Shown in pieces: positions 8,157-17,819 of a DNA stretch of 64,000 bases. The notes below the pieces were generated by a model. It did not search any database. It had not been told where the DNA came from and saw only the letters and a program-made list of their open reading frames with translations. A program made the translations under genes and the position numbers. Origin of the DNA: Elusimicrobiales bacterium (GTDB lineage: Bacteria > Elusimicrobiota > Elusimicrobia > Elusimicrobiales > UBA9959); assembly GCA_024681855.1 (NCBI GenBank), contig JAILAB010000055.1, forward strand, positions 1 through 64,000. The letters run 5' to 3'. How positions within the stretch are numbered: position 1 is the stretch's first letter; the number at the start of each line of letters is the position of its first letter.

Positions 8157-9809
8157 ATGCTTAATAAACTTACCATAAAGAATTTTGCTGTTATGGAGGC
8201 TTTGGAGCTTAAAGCTGAGCCTGGCCTGAACATACTGACTGGGGAAACTGGCGCGGGAAAATCAATAATACTGTCAGCGCTAGGATTTCTTCTTGGAGAG
8301 CGGGGAAGCTCTGATATTGTACGGCCTGGAACAGATTCCGCTTTTGTGGAAGGGGAATTTTCCGCATCAGCGCTGCCGGAAGCAGCCGTTAAATCTTTCA
8401 ATATTAAGAACAGTTATGTTAAAATATCCCGCTCTGCTTTTGCTAATGGCAAAAGCAAGGCTTATCTGAACGGGCATGTCATTTCAGCGGCCCGCCTTTC
8501 AGAGCTGGGCAGCCTTTTGGTGGATTTTCATGGCCAGAATGAGCATCAGAGCCTTCTTAAGCCTGAAATACAGCGGGCTCTTCTTGACAGATATGGAAAA
8601 CTGGAAAAAGAAGCTGAAACGGTTTCTTCCCTGCATTCTGAAACCATGCGTCTTCGTGCACGCCTTTCAAATGTGTCTCTCTCTGAAAGCGAGAGAGAGC
8701 GGCTTATTGATTTATACCGCTATCAGCTTAATGAGATAGAAAATGCCTCATTGAAGAAAGGTGAGAAGGAAGAGCTTGAGGCCGTATGGCCTAGAATGAA
8801 GAATGCAGACAGGCTTTCCGCATTGTCAGGCGCGGTTTTGGAACAGCTTGACGCCGCGTCGGCAGCGGCGGAAAAAGGCCTTGATAAATTTAGGCAGCTT
8901 GTCTCTGAGGATTCGCATTTTTCTGATGATGCCGGCAGGCTGGAAAGCGCAGCCATAGAGCTGCAGGACCTTTCGCAGGGACTTAAATCATATATGGAAG
9001 ATCTGCGCTCAGATCCTGAGGAAGTGAACCGCTGCCTTGCCCGCATGGAGCAGATAAAAAGAATTGAAAAAAAATATGGCGGGGATTTTGAGGCAGTGCA
9101 GAAAACTGCGGAAGATTTGCGCTCTAAAATAAACAGCCTTGAAGACATGTCTCTTGACAGGGAAGAGACGGAGAGGCTTCTTACCGAAGCGGAAAAAAAA
9201 CTTTCTTCTGCCGCCGCTGCGCTAAGCGGCAAAAGAAAATCAGCAGCCAAAAAGCTTTCAGAAGAAGTAATAAAAGAGGCAGATGGCCTGGGCTTTAAGG
9301 AAACAAGATTTTGCGCTGACGTTTTCTATGATGAAGAAAAGATAATGTCATCAGGAGGCGATCAGGTTGAATACCTTTTTACCGCAAATCCGGGGTATCC
9401 GCTGCGTCCATTGCGATATAGCGCCTCTGGAGGCGAGCTGGCGCGCATTATGCTTGCGCTAAAAAATGTGCTTGCCAGAGAAGACCGCATAGAAACTCAG
9501 GTTTTTGATGAGGTTGATACCGGCTGCGGTGCGGTAACAGGCAGGCTTGTTGGCAAAAAGCTTTTCAAGCTTTCCCAAAGCAAGCAGATTTTCTGCATAA
9601 CTCATTTAGCCCAGGTTGCCGCATTTGGCAAAAATCACATATTTGTCAAAAAAATCATTAAAAACGGAATGGCTTCCGCAGAGGCTCATAAGCTTACGGA
9701 AAAAGAGAAGGAAACAGAAATAGCGAGAATGCTTGGCGGCAAGCCTGAAGCCGATGAGCTTAGCCTTGAACAAGCGCGCAGGCTTATAAAAGAAAGCAGC
9801 CGGCTTTAA
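8157..9809 (+). CDS. recN: DNA repair protein RecN
   Basis: SMC-like ATPase acting in double-strand-break repair. The 550 residues have Walker A GETGAGKS at 29-36, a long coiled-coil centre rich in Glu/Lys/Leu (about 160-370), the ABC signature region SASGGELARIMLALK and Walker B VFDEVDTGCG, followed by the THLAQVAAFG switch. The usual family motif reads DTGIGG; here it is DTGCGA, a mild change. It starts 16 bases after nadK and is probably in the same transcript. Confidence 0.95.
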   Translation: MLNKLTIKNFAVMEALELKAEPGLNILTGETGAGKSIILSALGFLLGERGSSDIVRPGTDSAFVEGEFSASALPEAAVKSFNIKNSYVKISRSAFANGKSKAYLNGHVISAARLSELGSLLVDFHGQNEHQSLLKPEIQRALLDRYGKLEKEAETVSSLHSETMRLRARLSNVSLSESERERLIDLYRYQLNEIENASLKKGEKEELEAVWPRMKNADRLSALSGAVLEQLDAASAAAEKGLDKFRQLVSEDSHFSDDAGRLESAAIELQDLSQGLKSYMEDLRSDPEEVNRCLARMEQIKRIEKKYGGDFEAVQKTAEDLRSKINSLEDMSLDREETERLLTEAEKKLSSAAAALSGKRKSAAKKLSEEVIKEADGLGFKETRFCADVFYDEEKIMSSGGDQVEYLFTANPGYPLRPLRYSASGGELARIMLALKNVLAREDRIETQVFDEVDTGCGAVTGRLVGKKLFKLSQSKQIFCITHLAQVAAFGKNHIFVKKIIKNGMASAEAHKLTEKEKETEIARMLGGKPEADELSLEQARRLIKESSRL

Positions 9810-9837
9810 AAAGTCTTTCAGCGGCATTAAATTAATA

Positions 9838-9846
9838 TGCTAAAAT
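9838..9846 (+). promoter_or_regulatory. Candidate extended -10 promoter for gltX
   Basis: TGCTAAAAT at 9838-9846 is an extended -10 element (TGn then TAAAAT) in the 88-bp gap before gltX. The -35 region is weak (TTCAGC, 18-base spacing). A start near 9853 would leave a short leader containing the hairpin at 9861-9882. Confidence 0.4.
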
Positions 9847-9860
9847 AAACATTATATATG

Positions 9861-9882
9861 TGCTGTACTTATTGGTACGGCA
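9861..9882 (+). promoter_or_regulatory. Hairpin directly upstream of the gltX ribosome-binding site
   Basis: TGCTGTAC (9861-9868) pairs with GTACGGCA (9875-9882) over 8 bp including one G-U pair, with a 6-base loop. It is followed by the GAGAGG ribosome-binding site, nine T and the ATG. Six bases separate the stem from the T-run, so it is not a textbook terminator. It could affect translation initiation or protect the transcript. Confidence 0.4.
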
Positions 9883-9897
9883 GAGAGGTTTTTTTTT

Positions 9898-11349
9898 ATG
9901 CGCGTAAGATTTGCACCGTCCCCGACGGGACATCTTCATTTAGGCGGGGCCAGGACAGCCCTGTTCAATTACCTTATGGCACGCCGCTACGGCGGAACAT
10001 ACATATTGCGCATTGAGGACACTGATGAGGAACGTTCCACAAAGGAATCTGCGCAGAGCATTTTTGAAAGCCTGGCATGGCTTGGCCTTAACTGGGATGA
10101 GGGCGCAATGCCGGAGGGCCCGGAAAAAGGCAAGGATGGCCCCTATGTGCAGAGCGTGCGTGAGGCCGCAGGCATATACCGCAAATATGCGGACCAGCTC
10201 ATAGCAGAGGGCAAAGCGTATAAATGTTATTGCTCGCATGAAAAGTTTGATGAGGAACGCAAGCAGTCCGAGTATGAGAAACAGGGCAGCAATGTGCGTA
10301 AATGCGGCTGCCGCAATCTTACTCCGGAGCAGCAGTCTGAAATGGAAAAACAGGGCCGCAAGCCTGTTGTTCGCTTCGCCATGCCGGAAGAAGGCAAGAC
10401 TGAATGGGATGATCTTGTGCGCGGCCATGTTTCTTTTGAGAACAGCCTGCTTACAGATTTTGTCATGCTTAAAGCGTCCGGCTATCCCACATACAATTTT
10501 GCATGCGTGATAGACGACCATCTGATGTCTCTCACGCATATACTGCGCGGCGATGACCATGTTTCCAACACGCCTTTGCAGATACAGCTTTATAAGGCGC
10601 TTGGCTGGGAATGCCCCGTTTTTGGGCATATTTCCATGATTTTAGGGCCGGACGGGAAACGACTTTCAAAAAGACACGGTGCAACAAGCATAGGCGAATA
10701 CCGCAAAAACGGTTTTCTCCCGCAGGCTATGTTCAATTATCTGGCATTGCTCGGCTGGTCCAACAGCGAAAGCCAGCAGATTTTCAGTCCCGGAGAACTG
10801 GAACAGAAATTTGACGTGAAAGGCTGCCAGCCAAGCCCGGCTGTGTTTGACACGGAAAAACTGATATGGATGAACGGCGAGTATATGAGAATGCTGCCAC
10901 CGGAGGAAATACTGAAACATGCCATGCCTTTTATAGAGCAGGCAGGAATTGATGCTTCAAAAGGCCCTAAGCTGATTGACCTGATAGCCTTAGAGCATGA
11001 GAAGTTTCATCTGCTCACAGATGTTCCTAAAAGGCTTGACTTTTTCTATAAAGACCCTGTATATGACCAGGAAGCTATTGAAAAAGTGTTCAAAAAGCCG
11101 GAAGTGCCTGAAATATTAAAAGGAATTGCGGAGCTTTATTCCGGCATAGAAAGTTTTGTAGCGGAGGAAATAGAGCCTGCCACAAGGGCATGGGCTAAAG
11201 AGCATAAATTCAAGAACGGACAAGTGTTTCACCCTGTAAGAGTTGCGCTTTCCGGAAGGACTGACGGCCCTACATTATTTAAAATGATAGAATATATTGG
11301 AAAAAGTGAGACCATAAGGCGCCTTGAGATGGCGCAGGGACTTTTCTAA
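9898..11349 (+). CDS. gltX: Glutamyl-tRNA synthetase
   Basis: Charges tRNA-Glu. The 483-residue class I enzyme has the HIGH equivalent HLHLGG at 12-17, a KMSKS equivalent LSKRH near 254-258, and a zinc-like insertion with CYC and CGC cysteine pairs about 27 residues apart. The C-terminal anticodon-binding helices end at MAQGLF. GAGAGG sits before the ATG, separated by an unusual spacer made only of T. The gene may start a new transcript, because recN ends 88 bp upstream and a -10-like element lies between. Confidence 0.95.
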   Translation: MRVRFAPSPTGHLHLGGARTALFNYLMARRYGGTYILRIEDTDEERSTKESAQSIFESLAWLGLNWDEGAMPEGPEKGKDGPYVQSVREAAGIYRKYADQLIAEGKAYKCYCSHEKFDEERKQSEYEKQGSNVRKCGCRNLTPEQQSEMEKQGRKPVVRFAMPEEGKTEWDDLVRGHVSFENSLLTDFVMLKASGYPTYNFACVIDDHLMSLTHILRGDDHVSNTPLQIQLYKALGWECPVFGHISMILGPDGKRLSKRHGATSIGEYRKNGFLPQAMFNYLALLGWSNSESQQIFSPGELEQKFDVKGCQPSPAVFDTEKLIWMNGEYMRMLPPEEILKHAMPFIEQAGIDASKGPKLIDLIALEHEKFHLLTDVPKRLDFFYKDPVYDQEAIEKVFKKPEVPEILKGIAELYSGIESFVAEEIEPATRAWAKEHKFKNGQVFHPVRVALSGRTDGPTLFKMIEYIGKSETIRRLEMAQGLF

Positions 11350-11428
11350 TTTTTATTGCCTGTGCGGATGCATAAGGAGATTCCGCATGGCAAGTTTTTT
11401 GTTTTGATGGAATTTTGAACTTGGTTTT

Positions 11429-14400
11429 ATGAAATATTGGCTTTATTCCGATGGGAATATTTTGGGACCTTATGAGCCGGCAGAATTGCTGGCCGCTCCC
11501 GATTTTACGGAAGAAAGCCTGATTTGTGATGAGGATTCTATCAATGCCAGCAGAGATGACTGGAAGCCTGCGGCTCAATTCCCGGAGTTTGCCAAGCTGA
11601 TGAATGACATTTCCTCCAAGGGAAGCTCAAGCAATAATAATGCCGCTGCAGAAACAGATGCGGCTTCGTCTGAAAGCAATTCTTATGCGGAAGATAATGA
11701 TTTGACTCCATCAGGATTTCAGTCATCGCATGATAATAGCTCTGACATAGCTGGCGGATCTGAATTTCCTTCTTTTGAAGACAGCCTGCATTCTAAAGAA
11801 TCTGGAAGCATTGAGGACTCTTCCGAAGATGTTATTAATGCCAGCGCTGCTGATACGCCTTTCAGTAATGCAAGCATGCCTGAGACTGAGTTATCATCAC
11901 ATGGCCTGTCTGCTGGAAAATCTCCTTCCGATCTTGAGACAAGACTTAATGGAGAAGGTTTTGATTTTGATTCAGTAAGCGTGTCTCCTACATCTTTCGG
12001 TCCTGAAAAAACCGATATACCAGATGAACATAAATCTTCTGCTGCCGCAGAAGAAAATCAAAGTGCTTTGCCTCAGGAGACTGAGGCTGAGCTTATATCC
12101 AATGGCGAAGACCCTATAGAGGATTCTGACCACGGGGTAAATTCTGCCTCTTTGCAAGCAGCAACCGCAGACTTTAAGAAGAAACTTGAAAAAGAGGCAG
12201 AACTGTCTGGCCGGAGAACAGTAGCAGAATCCGATAAGAATAATGCTAAGCTTTCAGAAGGCCCGGTAACAATGGGAGATTTTCTTTCTTCATTAGAAAA
12301 TATACTTGGAGAAGAAGAAAGAAAAAGTCTTGGCGCAGACAAGCCTCCTGCGGAAGTAAGCTCTCTTCAGCAGGAAATGCTTTCGGCGGGAATAGGAGAA
12401 GGAGAGCCGAAAAAAGAGCGCAATGTTAAGGAAGAGCTTGAGTCAGTGCGCCTGGAAAAAGATCTTCTTTTAGGTCAGATAAGCCTTCAGGAAATGAATG
12501 AAGGCAATATCCGTCAGAGAATAAGCGATCTTATTCAAACCTTTAAGAGCAATGCGCATAAAAAAGGCGGCAAGAGCGTTTTTGATGATGACCCTGATTC
12601 CATGCCTAGGAAGCGCGAACTGGAATTGGAATCCATCCCTGTAAATAAAAAAGACAGTTTTGGCAGCGACACAGATGACGGCGGCCAGAATTTTTCATCT
12701 GTGTTTTTATCTGAATCCTCGGGCGATTCATATCCCAGTTCGGAAGATGCCATTGAAACAGAAATTGATGACAGCGAGGCTGCTACGATAAAAACTTCCG
12801 TAAATGGCAGGAGACGCCATGCTGACAATTATGATGTGTCTAATGCCTCTCAGGGAAGGCCTCCAATATATGTTTATGAGCTGAAACAGAGCGAGCAATC
12901 TCCCGATCTGAAGGAATCGGTAACTAAGGTAAGCCTTTCAGATGATTTTCGCAGCGGACAGATAGATTTTGATCTTGACGAGGAAGATCAGTCTTTAAAC
13001 CTCCTGCCGCAGCAGGCTGGCGGAATAACTTATGACTTTACCATACTGTCAGGCAAGCCTGCAAGCATTGCTGAGCTGAAAGAAAAAATAGAAAGGAATC
13101 GTTCCGCTGCTAGAAGAACCGTTCTTATAAGCAGGTCTGTTGGCACAGAAGATTCTGCAAAGAGCAGTGCTGAAAGCGCTTCAGCTGAAGCTGCCGCGCT
13201 TGCCGCATCTTCTCTTGCGGACAGTAAAAAAGAGAAATCTTCTGATGATATTAAGTCCCAGGCTGAACAGGCGGCATCCGCTGTGGAAGATTTGGCTTCT
13301 TTGGAAAACAGCGAAAGGAATATTGATCGCGAAGCGTCAGCGGAAAAAAGCTCTGGGCATGCTCCGGCTGTTTCAGGCATTAAATCTTCTATGCTGTCAA
13401 AGCGGCACAATAAGGCAGCTAAGGAGGAAGAACGCCAGGAAAGTGAAGAAGATGAAGGGCCTCTCCTTCAGGAAATTACGCCTGAAACAGATCATGATTC
13501 AGATAAAGGCTCTGATTCAGATGCTGTGCTTGCGTCTATGGATGATGAGGACAGGCTTCTTAGGGAAACTTATGAGGCCATAATGGCAGGCAAAGATCCT
13601 GCCATGCTTGTTTCATCTCATGCGAAAAAAACAGAGCAGCAGTCATCATCAAATGCTTGGGAAGATATGTTTGATGCCGGCAATCTGCTCCAGGCTGCAT
13701 CTATAGAAGACATTGGCAAACAAAATGCTCAGGAAAGCTTTGCCGATTCAGCGAATCCGTTCAAGGCTGCTGATATATATGCCACACCGCAGCAGAATGT
13801 TCAGGCTGATGATTTTCCTTCTGATATGTCAATGCCTGGGGATAGCGGGGCAGGCGGCTCTTTTATTAACATAGAGCCAGTATCTTCTTATCCTAGCCAG
13901 TCTGTTTCATCAGATCCTTCCAGCTATTATGTGGACAGCCCGGATTCTGCTGTTGCCCAAAACCCTGATATGTCAGGCGGATATGTCGGCACTCAGGATG
14001 AAATTACTCAGTCTGCCAGGATGATACAGGAAAATCTTGGCGATTCTGCTTCTATAACAATTTCACATCAGCAGCTGGAAAGCATGGATTCTCAAGATGA
14101 ACCGGCTGAAGCTCAGCCTGTTCCCCATGAAATCCCATTGGAATCAGAGCGGGAAGCTTTGGATCAGCCTTCAGAAACGGAAAATATTTCCGTCTCTGCA
14201 ATTGCTCCTGTTTCAGAGAAGAAAATTGTGGATCTTCCTTCTGAGCGCGCTGAACATGATAAAGAGCCTAAAGTAATAAAAACAATACCTGCCAGCCTCT
14301 CGTCAATACATCGTTCCATACGCACTACAGAAAGAGTTTCTGATCCGGATGCTAGCGGGCATAATGAGACTGATCTTGATAATATGCCGGATTTCAATAT

Positions 14401-15811
14401 TGAGCTGGCATCATTAGACAGCAATCGTGTTAAAGGCCCTGTTCCTGCTTCTTTATCTGCTATCACTAAGCTTGACAAAAAGAAAGAGGAAGACAACAAA
14501 GAAATTGTTTTGGATATAAAATCAGTTGAGCCAGCCTCAGTAAGAACTGATGAGCCTGCTCCTCTTGCCTTAGAATTGTCCGGCATGACAATGGATTCTG
14601 GCAATTTATCTAATGCCCTTCCTGTATTGGAGATTAATGCTGGCAATCTGAATGCTGGCAATATATCAAAAGGCAAAGATAAAGTCCAAGTGAATTATTA
14701 TGGTTCGGATGGTCCGGATGAAGTTAAGCCCACAGTTGCTCTGCCGGTGGAAAAGGAAGCATTGTCTTCTGAGTCTAAAATTGCTAGCCAGCAGCCTAAA
14801 GCTGGAACTTTAAGCACTGTTCTGCAAGACAATATGAAAAAAGACGAAGCTCCGGCTATTAATCCTTCAATGGTTCAGTCTGGCCGGAGAAATGGCAGCA
14901 ATAAGCTTCTTCTGCTTGCTCTCGGTATGATATGCTTCCTTCTTTTCGCTGTACTTGCGCTGTTTATGCTTAGCGGCAGGTCAGGCGGAAGCAGTGCTGC
15001 GAATATAGCAAAAACTGCGCCAGAACAATTGCAGGAACAGCAGCCGGATATTCAGGAATCTGCGCCAAATACTTCTGGCAGTGAGGCTCAGCCTTTGCCT
15101 GCTGAGTCTTCGCAGCCTGCACAGCAGGAAATGCCTGTTCAGCAGCCAGCTCCTGTTTCCCAGCAGCCAGATGCTCAAGAGGAACCTGCTGGCATGACTT
15201 TAGCCAAAGCTGCTCCGCCTGTTACTGCCACAGATAAGCTTACGCGCGCTGTTGATATTGTGAAGGAATACAGGCTTTCTGGCGGAAGGGGAACAATAAG
15301 CACCTGGTTCTCTAATTCATTCCTTGGCTCAGCCCAGTCCTCTGGCGGTGAGTGGAACGCAACGCCCCTTCACGAGGATATTTATGTAGTTCAGTACCGC
15401 CTGCCGCGTTCAAGGCAGGATCCTCTCATATATCAGTTTGAAGTGGATGTGGCAAAAGATGCCTTGCTAAGAGGCATAAATAATAATGCTATAGAGCTTT
15501 TGGATACTGGAAATTCTGCCAGGCAGAGAGCTGTTCCGTCGCGTAATGCTTATGAATCGGAAGCTTCGTCAATGGCGAGTTCTTCCAATAAGCAGCCGGC
15601 TGCCAAGAAAGAAACTCTTCTTCAGAAAGCTAAGAAAAAATTTGCGCCTAAGAAGAAGTCTAAAAAGACTAAGGAAATTAATCAGCTTCCTTTGCCGCCT
15701 GCTCCTAAGAAACGTTATTCTCAGACAGTCCCGACGGGGTTTGAGCAGCCTGAAGAAGATTCTAATGAAGCTTTCTTAAAAGCCATGGAGTCAGACGAAG
15801 AGCTTTTTTAG
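11429..15811 (+). CDS. Giant GYF_2-domain, low-complexity single-pass membrane protein
   Basis: Function unknown; 1460 residues. The N-terminal ~60 residues (MKYWLYSDGNILGPYEPAELL) match the GYF_2/DUF4339 pattern W-x-Y-x-GPY, a small peptide-binding type fold. About 1090 Ser/Glu/Asp/Ala-rich, strongly acidic, probably disordered residues follow, with repeated motifs such as VPASLSAI/IPASLSSI. One hydrophobic helix (LLLLALGMICFLLFAVLALF) begins near residue 1155. After it come a Gln/Pro-rich stretch, a compact domain (about 1270-1355, with YRLSGGRGTISTWF and DIYVVQYRLPR) and a lysine-rich tail. It lies between gltX and pilT. FimV-type pilus proteins are also large, acidic and single-pass, but no homology is visible, so a pilus link is only suggested by position. 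Confidence 0.7.
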   Translation: MKYWLYSDGNILGPYEPAELLAAPDFTEESLICDEDSINASRDDWKPAAQFPEFAKLMNDISSKGSSSNNNAAAETDAASSESNSYAEDNDLTPSGFQSSHDNSSDIAGGSEFPSFEDSLHSKESGSIEDSSEDVINASAADTPFSNASMPETELSSHGLSAGKSPSDLETRLNGEGFDFDSVSVSPTSFGPEKTDIPDEHKSSAAAEENQSALPQETEAELISNGEDPIEDSDHGVNSASLQAATADFKKKLEKEAELSGRRTVAESDKNNAKLSEGPVTMGDFLSSLENILGEEERKSLGADKPPAEVSSLQQEMLSAGIGEGEPKKERNVKEELESVRLEKDLLLGQISLQEMNEGNIRQRISDLIQTFKSNAHKKGGKSVFDDDPDSMPRKRELELESIPVNKKDSFGSDTDDGGQNFSSVFLSESSGDSYPSSEDAIETEIDDSEAATIKTSVNGRRRHADNYDVSNASQGRPPIYVYELKQSEQSPDLKESVTKVSLSDDFRSGQIDFDLDEEDQSLNLLPQQAGGITYDFTILSGKPASIAELKEKIERNRSAARRTVLISRSVGTEDSAKSSAESASAEAAALAASSLADSKKEKSSDDIKSQAEQAASAVEDLASLENSERNIDREASAEKSSGHAPAVSGIKSSMLSKRHNKAAKEEERQESEEDEGPLLQEITPETDHDSDKGSDSDAVLASMDDEDRLLRETYEAIMAGKDPAMLVSSHAKKTEQQSSSNAWEDMFDAGNLLQAASIEDIGKQNAQESFADSANPFKAADIYATPQQNVQADDFPSDMSMPGDSGAGGSFINIEPVSSYPSQSVSSDPSSYYVDSPDSAVAQNPDMSGGYVGTQDEITQSARMIQENLGDSASITISHQQLESMDSQDEPAEAQPVPHEIPLESEREALDQPSETENISVSAIAPVSEKKIVDLPSERAEHDKEPKVIKTIPASLSSIHRSIRTTERVSDPDASGHNETDLDNMPDFNIELASLDSNRVKGPVPASLSAITKLDKKKEEDNKEIVLDIKSVEPASVRTDEPAPLALELSGMTMDSGNLSNALPVLEINAGNLNAGNISKGKDKVQVNYYGSDGPDEVKPTVALPVEKEALSSESKIASQQPKAGTLSTVLQDNMKKDEAPAINPSMVQSGRRNGSNKLLLLALGMICFLLFAVLALFMLSGRSGGSSAANIAKTAPEQLQEQQPDIQESAPNTSGSEAQPLPAESSQPAQQEMPVQQPAPVSQQPDAQEEPAGMTLAKAAPPVTATDKLTRAVDIVKEYRLSGGRGTISTWFSNSFLGSAQSSGGEWNATPLHEDIYVVQYRLPRSRQDPLIYQFEVDVAKDALLRGINNNAIELLDTGNSARQRAVPSRNAYESEASSMASSSNKQPAAKKETLLQKAKKKFAPKKKSKKTKEINQLPLPPAPKKRYSQTVPTGFEQPEEDSNEAFLKAMESDEELF

Positions 15812-15830
15812 AACACGGCAGTCTTTTTTA

Positions 15831-15839
15831 TGATAAAAT
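15831..15839 (+). promoter_or_regulatory. Candidate extended -10 upstream of pilT
   Basis: TGATAAAAT (15831-15839) is an extended -10-like element in the 88-bp gap before pilT. No good -35 hexamer is present. A clear ribosome-binding site (TTTTAGGAGAAGC) precedes the ATG. Confidence 0.3.
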
Positions 15840-15899
15840 ATTATTGAAGTCTCAAAAAATTCTATTTAAAAACTTGTTAAAATTTTAGGAGAAGCATTT

Positions 15900-16976
15900 A
15901 TGGTAACAATGAGTGATTTGTTTATCTATATGCACGAACATGGTGCCTCAGACCTGCACATCACTGCCGGGACAACGCCAATGGTACGTGTTGACGGACA
16001 GCTTGAGCCGACGCCTTTTGATAAGCTTACGCCAGATCTCTGCCAGTCTCTTATATTTTCCCTTATGACAGATGCCCAGAGGCAGCGTTTTGAAGCTACA
16101 AATGAGCTGGACTTTGCTTTTGGCATTAAAGGCATGGGACGTCTCCGAATGAACGCATATCGCCAGCGGGGAATAATAGGCGCTGCCATACGTTCTATCC
16201 CAGCAAAATATAAAACATTCGAGGAACTGAATCTCCCTCCTGTTGTATATGATTTAATGAAACTTACAAAGGGCCTTCTGCTTATTACCGGCCCCACAGG
16301 CTCCGGAAAATCAACTACTTTGGCCTCTATGATTAATTATCTGAATGAGCATCAGAGCTATCATATAATGACCATTGAAGACCCTATTGAATACGTGCAT
16401 ACGCATAAAAAGAGCATTGTCAACCAGCGTGAGGTAGGCGCAGACACTGAGAGCTTTAGCGCTGCCTTGCGCCATGTATTGCGTCAAGATCCTGACGTAA
16501 TTCTTATCGGTGAGCTTCGCGACCTTGAGACTATAAATGCTGCTCTGAATATTGCAGAAACCGGCCACTTAGTGCTTGGCACTCTGCACACATCTGATGC
16601 CGCTCAGACAATTAACCGTATCATAGACGTATTCCCTCCTCATCAGCAGGAACAGATACGCGTGCAGCTTTCATTTGTGCTTCAGGGAGTGTTTGCCCAA
16701 CAGCTTCTGCCTCTTGCTAATGGCAAGGGCCGCACGCTCTGCTGCGAAGTTATGATATGTACTTCTGCTATAAGGAATCTAATCCGTGAACAAAAAGTTG
16801 AGCAGGTTGCCACTGCCATACAGACCGGCGGAAACAGGGGCATGGTAACAATGAACCAGTCTCTCATTGACCTTTACAGAAGACAGAAAATAACATATCA
16901 GGAAGCTGTAAACCGCTCTCCAGACCCTGAAGACCTGAAAAAATTGATGCAGAAGACCTTGTCTGTCATGGGATAA
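15900..16976 (+). CDS. pilT: Type IV pilus retraction ATPase PilT
   Basis: Hexameric cytoplasmic ATPase that depolymerises type IV pili for twitching and DNA uptake. The 358 residues have an N-terminal PAS-like domain (MSDLFIYMHEHGASDLHITA), Walker A GPTGSGKST at 131-139, an aspartate box (IEDPIEYVH), Walker B LIGELRDLETI (commonly GEMRD) and a histidine box (ETGHLVLGTLHTSDA). Length and motifs fit PilT rather than PilB, which is longer and carries a zinc motif. No other pilus gene lies in the window. A strong bidirectional terminator follows. Confidence 0.95.
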   Translation: MVTMSDLFIYMHEHGASDLHITAGTTPMVRVDGQLEPTPFDKLTPDLCQSLIFSLMTDAQRQRFEATNELDFAFGIKGMGRLRMNAYRQRGIIGAAIRSIPAKYKTFEELNLPPVVYDLMKLTKGLLLITGPTGSGKSTTLASMINYLNEHQSYHIMTIEDPIEYVHTHKKSIVNQREVGADTESFSAALRHVLRQDPDVILIGELRDLETINAALNIAETGHLVLGTLHTSDAAQTINRIIDVFPPHQQEQIRVQLSFVLQGVFAQQLLPLANGKGRTLCCEVMICTSAIRNLIREQKVEQVATAIQTGGNRGMVTMNQSLIDLYRRQKITYQEAVNRSPDPEDLKKLMQKTLSVMG

Positions 16977-17013
16977 TCCTTTAAGACAGAATCTGTATTC
17001 AATAGTTTTCTTT

Positions 17014-17044
17014 AAAAGGCGGGATTTTATCCCGCCTTTTTTAT
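17014..17044. terminator. Bidirectional intrinsic terminator between pilT and radC
   Basis: A 12-bp perfect stem, AAAAGGCGGGAT (17014-17025) with ATCCCGCCTTTT (17029-17040), has a 3-base loop and T-rich flank. A-runs on one side and T-runs on the other serve the convergent genes pilT (+) and radC (-). Confidence 0.9.
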
Positions 17045-17102
17045 TATATGATTCATGCTTAAATAATGGCTTTTACATTATATATGCCTGCTGATTTGCC
17101 TA

Positions 17103-17774
17103 TTAAATGAAGCCTTTTTCTTTCATGCTTGAATATCCGTTACTGCTGACGATTATATGGTCAAGCAGCTCAATGCCTAGCAGCTTTCCTGCTTCAGTAA
17201 GCCTTTTAGTTGTTTTTATATCTTCATTAGATGGCTCAATATATCCTGAAGGATGATTGTGCGCTACGATGATGCTTGCGGCAAGATTCCTTATTGCCGG
17301 TTCAAAAACCTCTCGAGGATGAACCAGGGAAAGATTAAGCGTTCCAATGCTTATTATTTCCTTGTGTATTTCCTGATTTCTTGTATCCAGATAAAAGGAT
17401 ACAAAATGTTCTTTTTTAGAGCCCCTTATTTCCCTAAGCTCTTCCCAAATGTCTTGGGGCTTTAGGTATATATTATTTTTCTTATCTGAAAGAAATCTTT
17501 TTCCCAGTTCAAATATAGCTGCTGTCCTGCATGCCCTTGCCGGCCCAAGGCTATTAAATACGCTTAAATCAGCGCAGCTGGCATAAGGCAGTCCATGCCT
17601 GCCAAAATGAGAAAGTATGCTTTCTGAAAGAGCCAGAACTCCTAATTCCCTTGTGCCTGTGCCTATTATGATTGAAAGAAGTTCACTGTCGCTGAGTTTT
17701 CCAGGCCCATATCTGAGCATTTTTTCCCGAGGGCGCTCTATGACTGGCAGATCTGAAATAACGGATATGTTCAT
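17103..17774 (-). CDS. radC: RadC-family JAB/MPN-domain protein
   Basis: RadC-type protein, historically tied to DNA repair, true function unsettled. The 223 residues have an N-terminal UPF0758 helical region with a helix-hairpin-helix-like segment, then a JAMM metalloprotease-like motif: AHNHPSG with H172 and H174, and D185 in PSNED. These are the zinc ligands of the fold, so the site is intact. AAAGGAG lies just upstream of ATG. It diverges from the ogt-like gene across a short spacer holding a palindrome, so the two repair-type genes may share control. Confidence 0.93.
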   Translation of the reverse strand: MNISVISDLPVIERPREKMLRYGPGKLSDSELLSIIIGTGTRELGVLALSESILSHFGRHGLPYASCADLSVFNSLGPARACRTAAIFELGKRFLSDKKNNIYLKPQDIWEELREIRGSKKEHFVSFYLDTRNQEIHKEIISIGTLNLSLVHPREVFEPAIRNLAASIIVAHNHPSGYIEPSNEDIKTTKRLTEAGKLLGIELLDHIIVSSNGYSSMKEKGFI

Positions 17775-17805
17775 ATATTAAGCTCCTTTGAAATGACTTT
17801 ATTGA

Positions 17806-17814
17806 ATTATAGCA
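17806..17814 (-). promoter_or_regulatory. Extended -10 promoter of radC
   Basis: On the minus strand the sequence reads TGCTATAAT, a perfect TATAAT with an upstream TG. It lies 32 bp before the radC start, which has a good AAAGGAG site. There is no -35 match; the palindrome at 17820-17841 occupies that region. Confidence 0.6.
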
Positions 17815-17819
17815 GTGTC

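Noticed and set aside
8676-8698. CTCTCTC...GAGAGAG inverted repeat in recN
   Set aside because: Falls within codons for a Ser/Glu/Arg coiled-coil stretch and lacks a T-run; explained by amino-acid bias.
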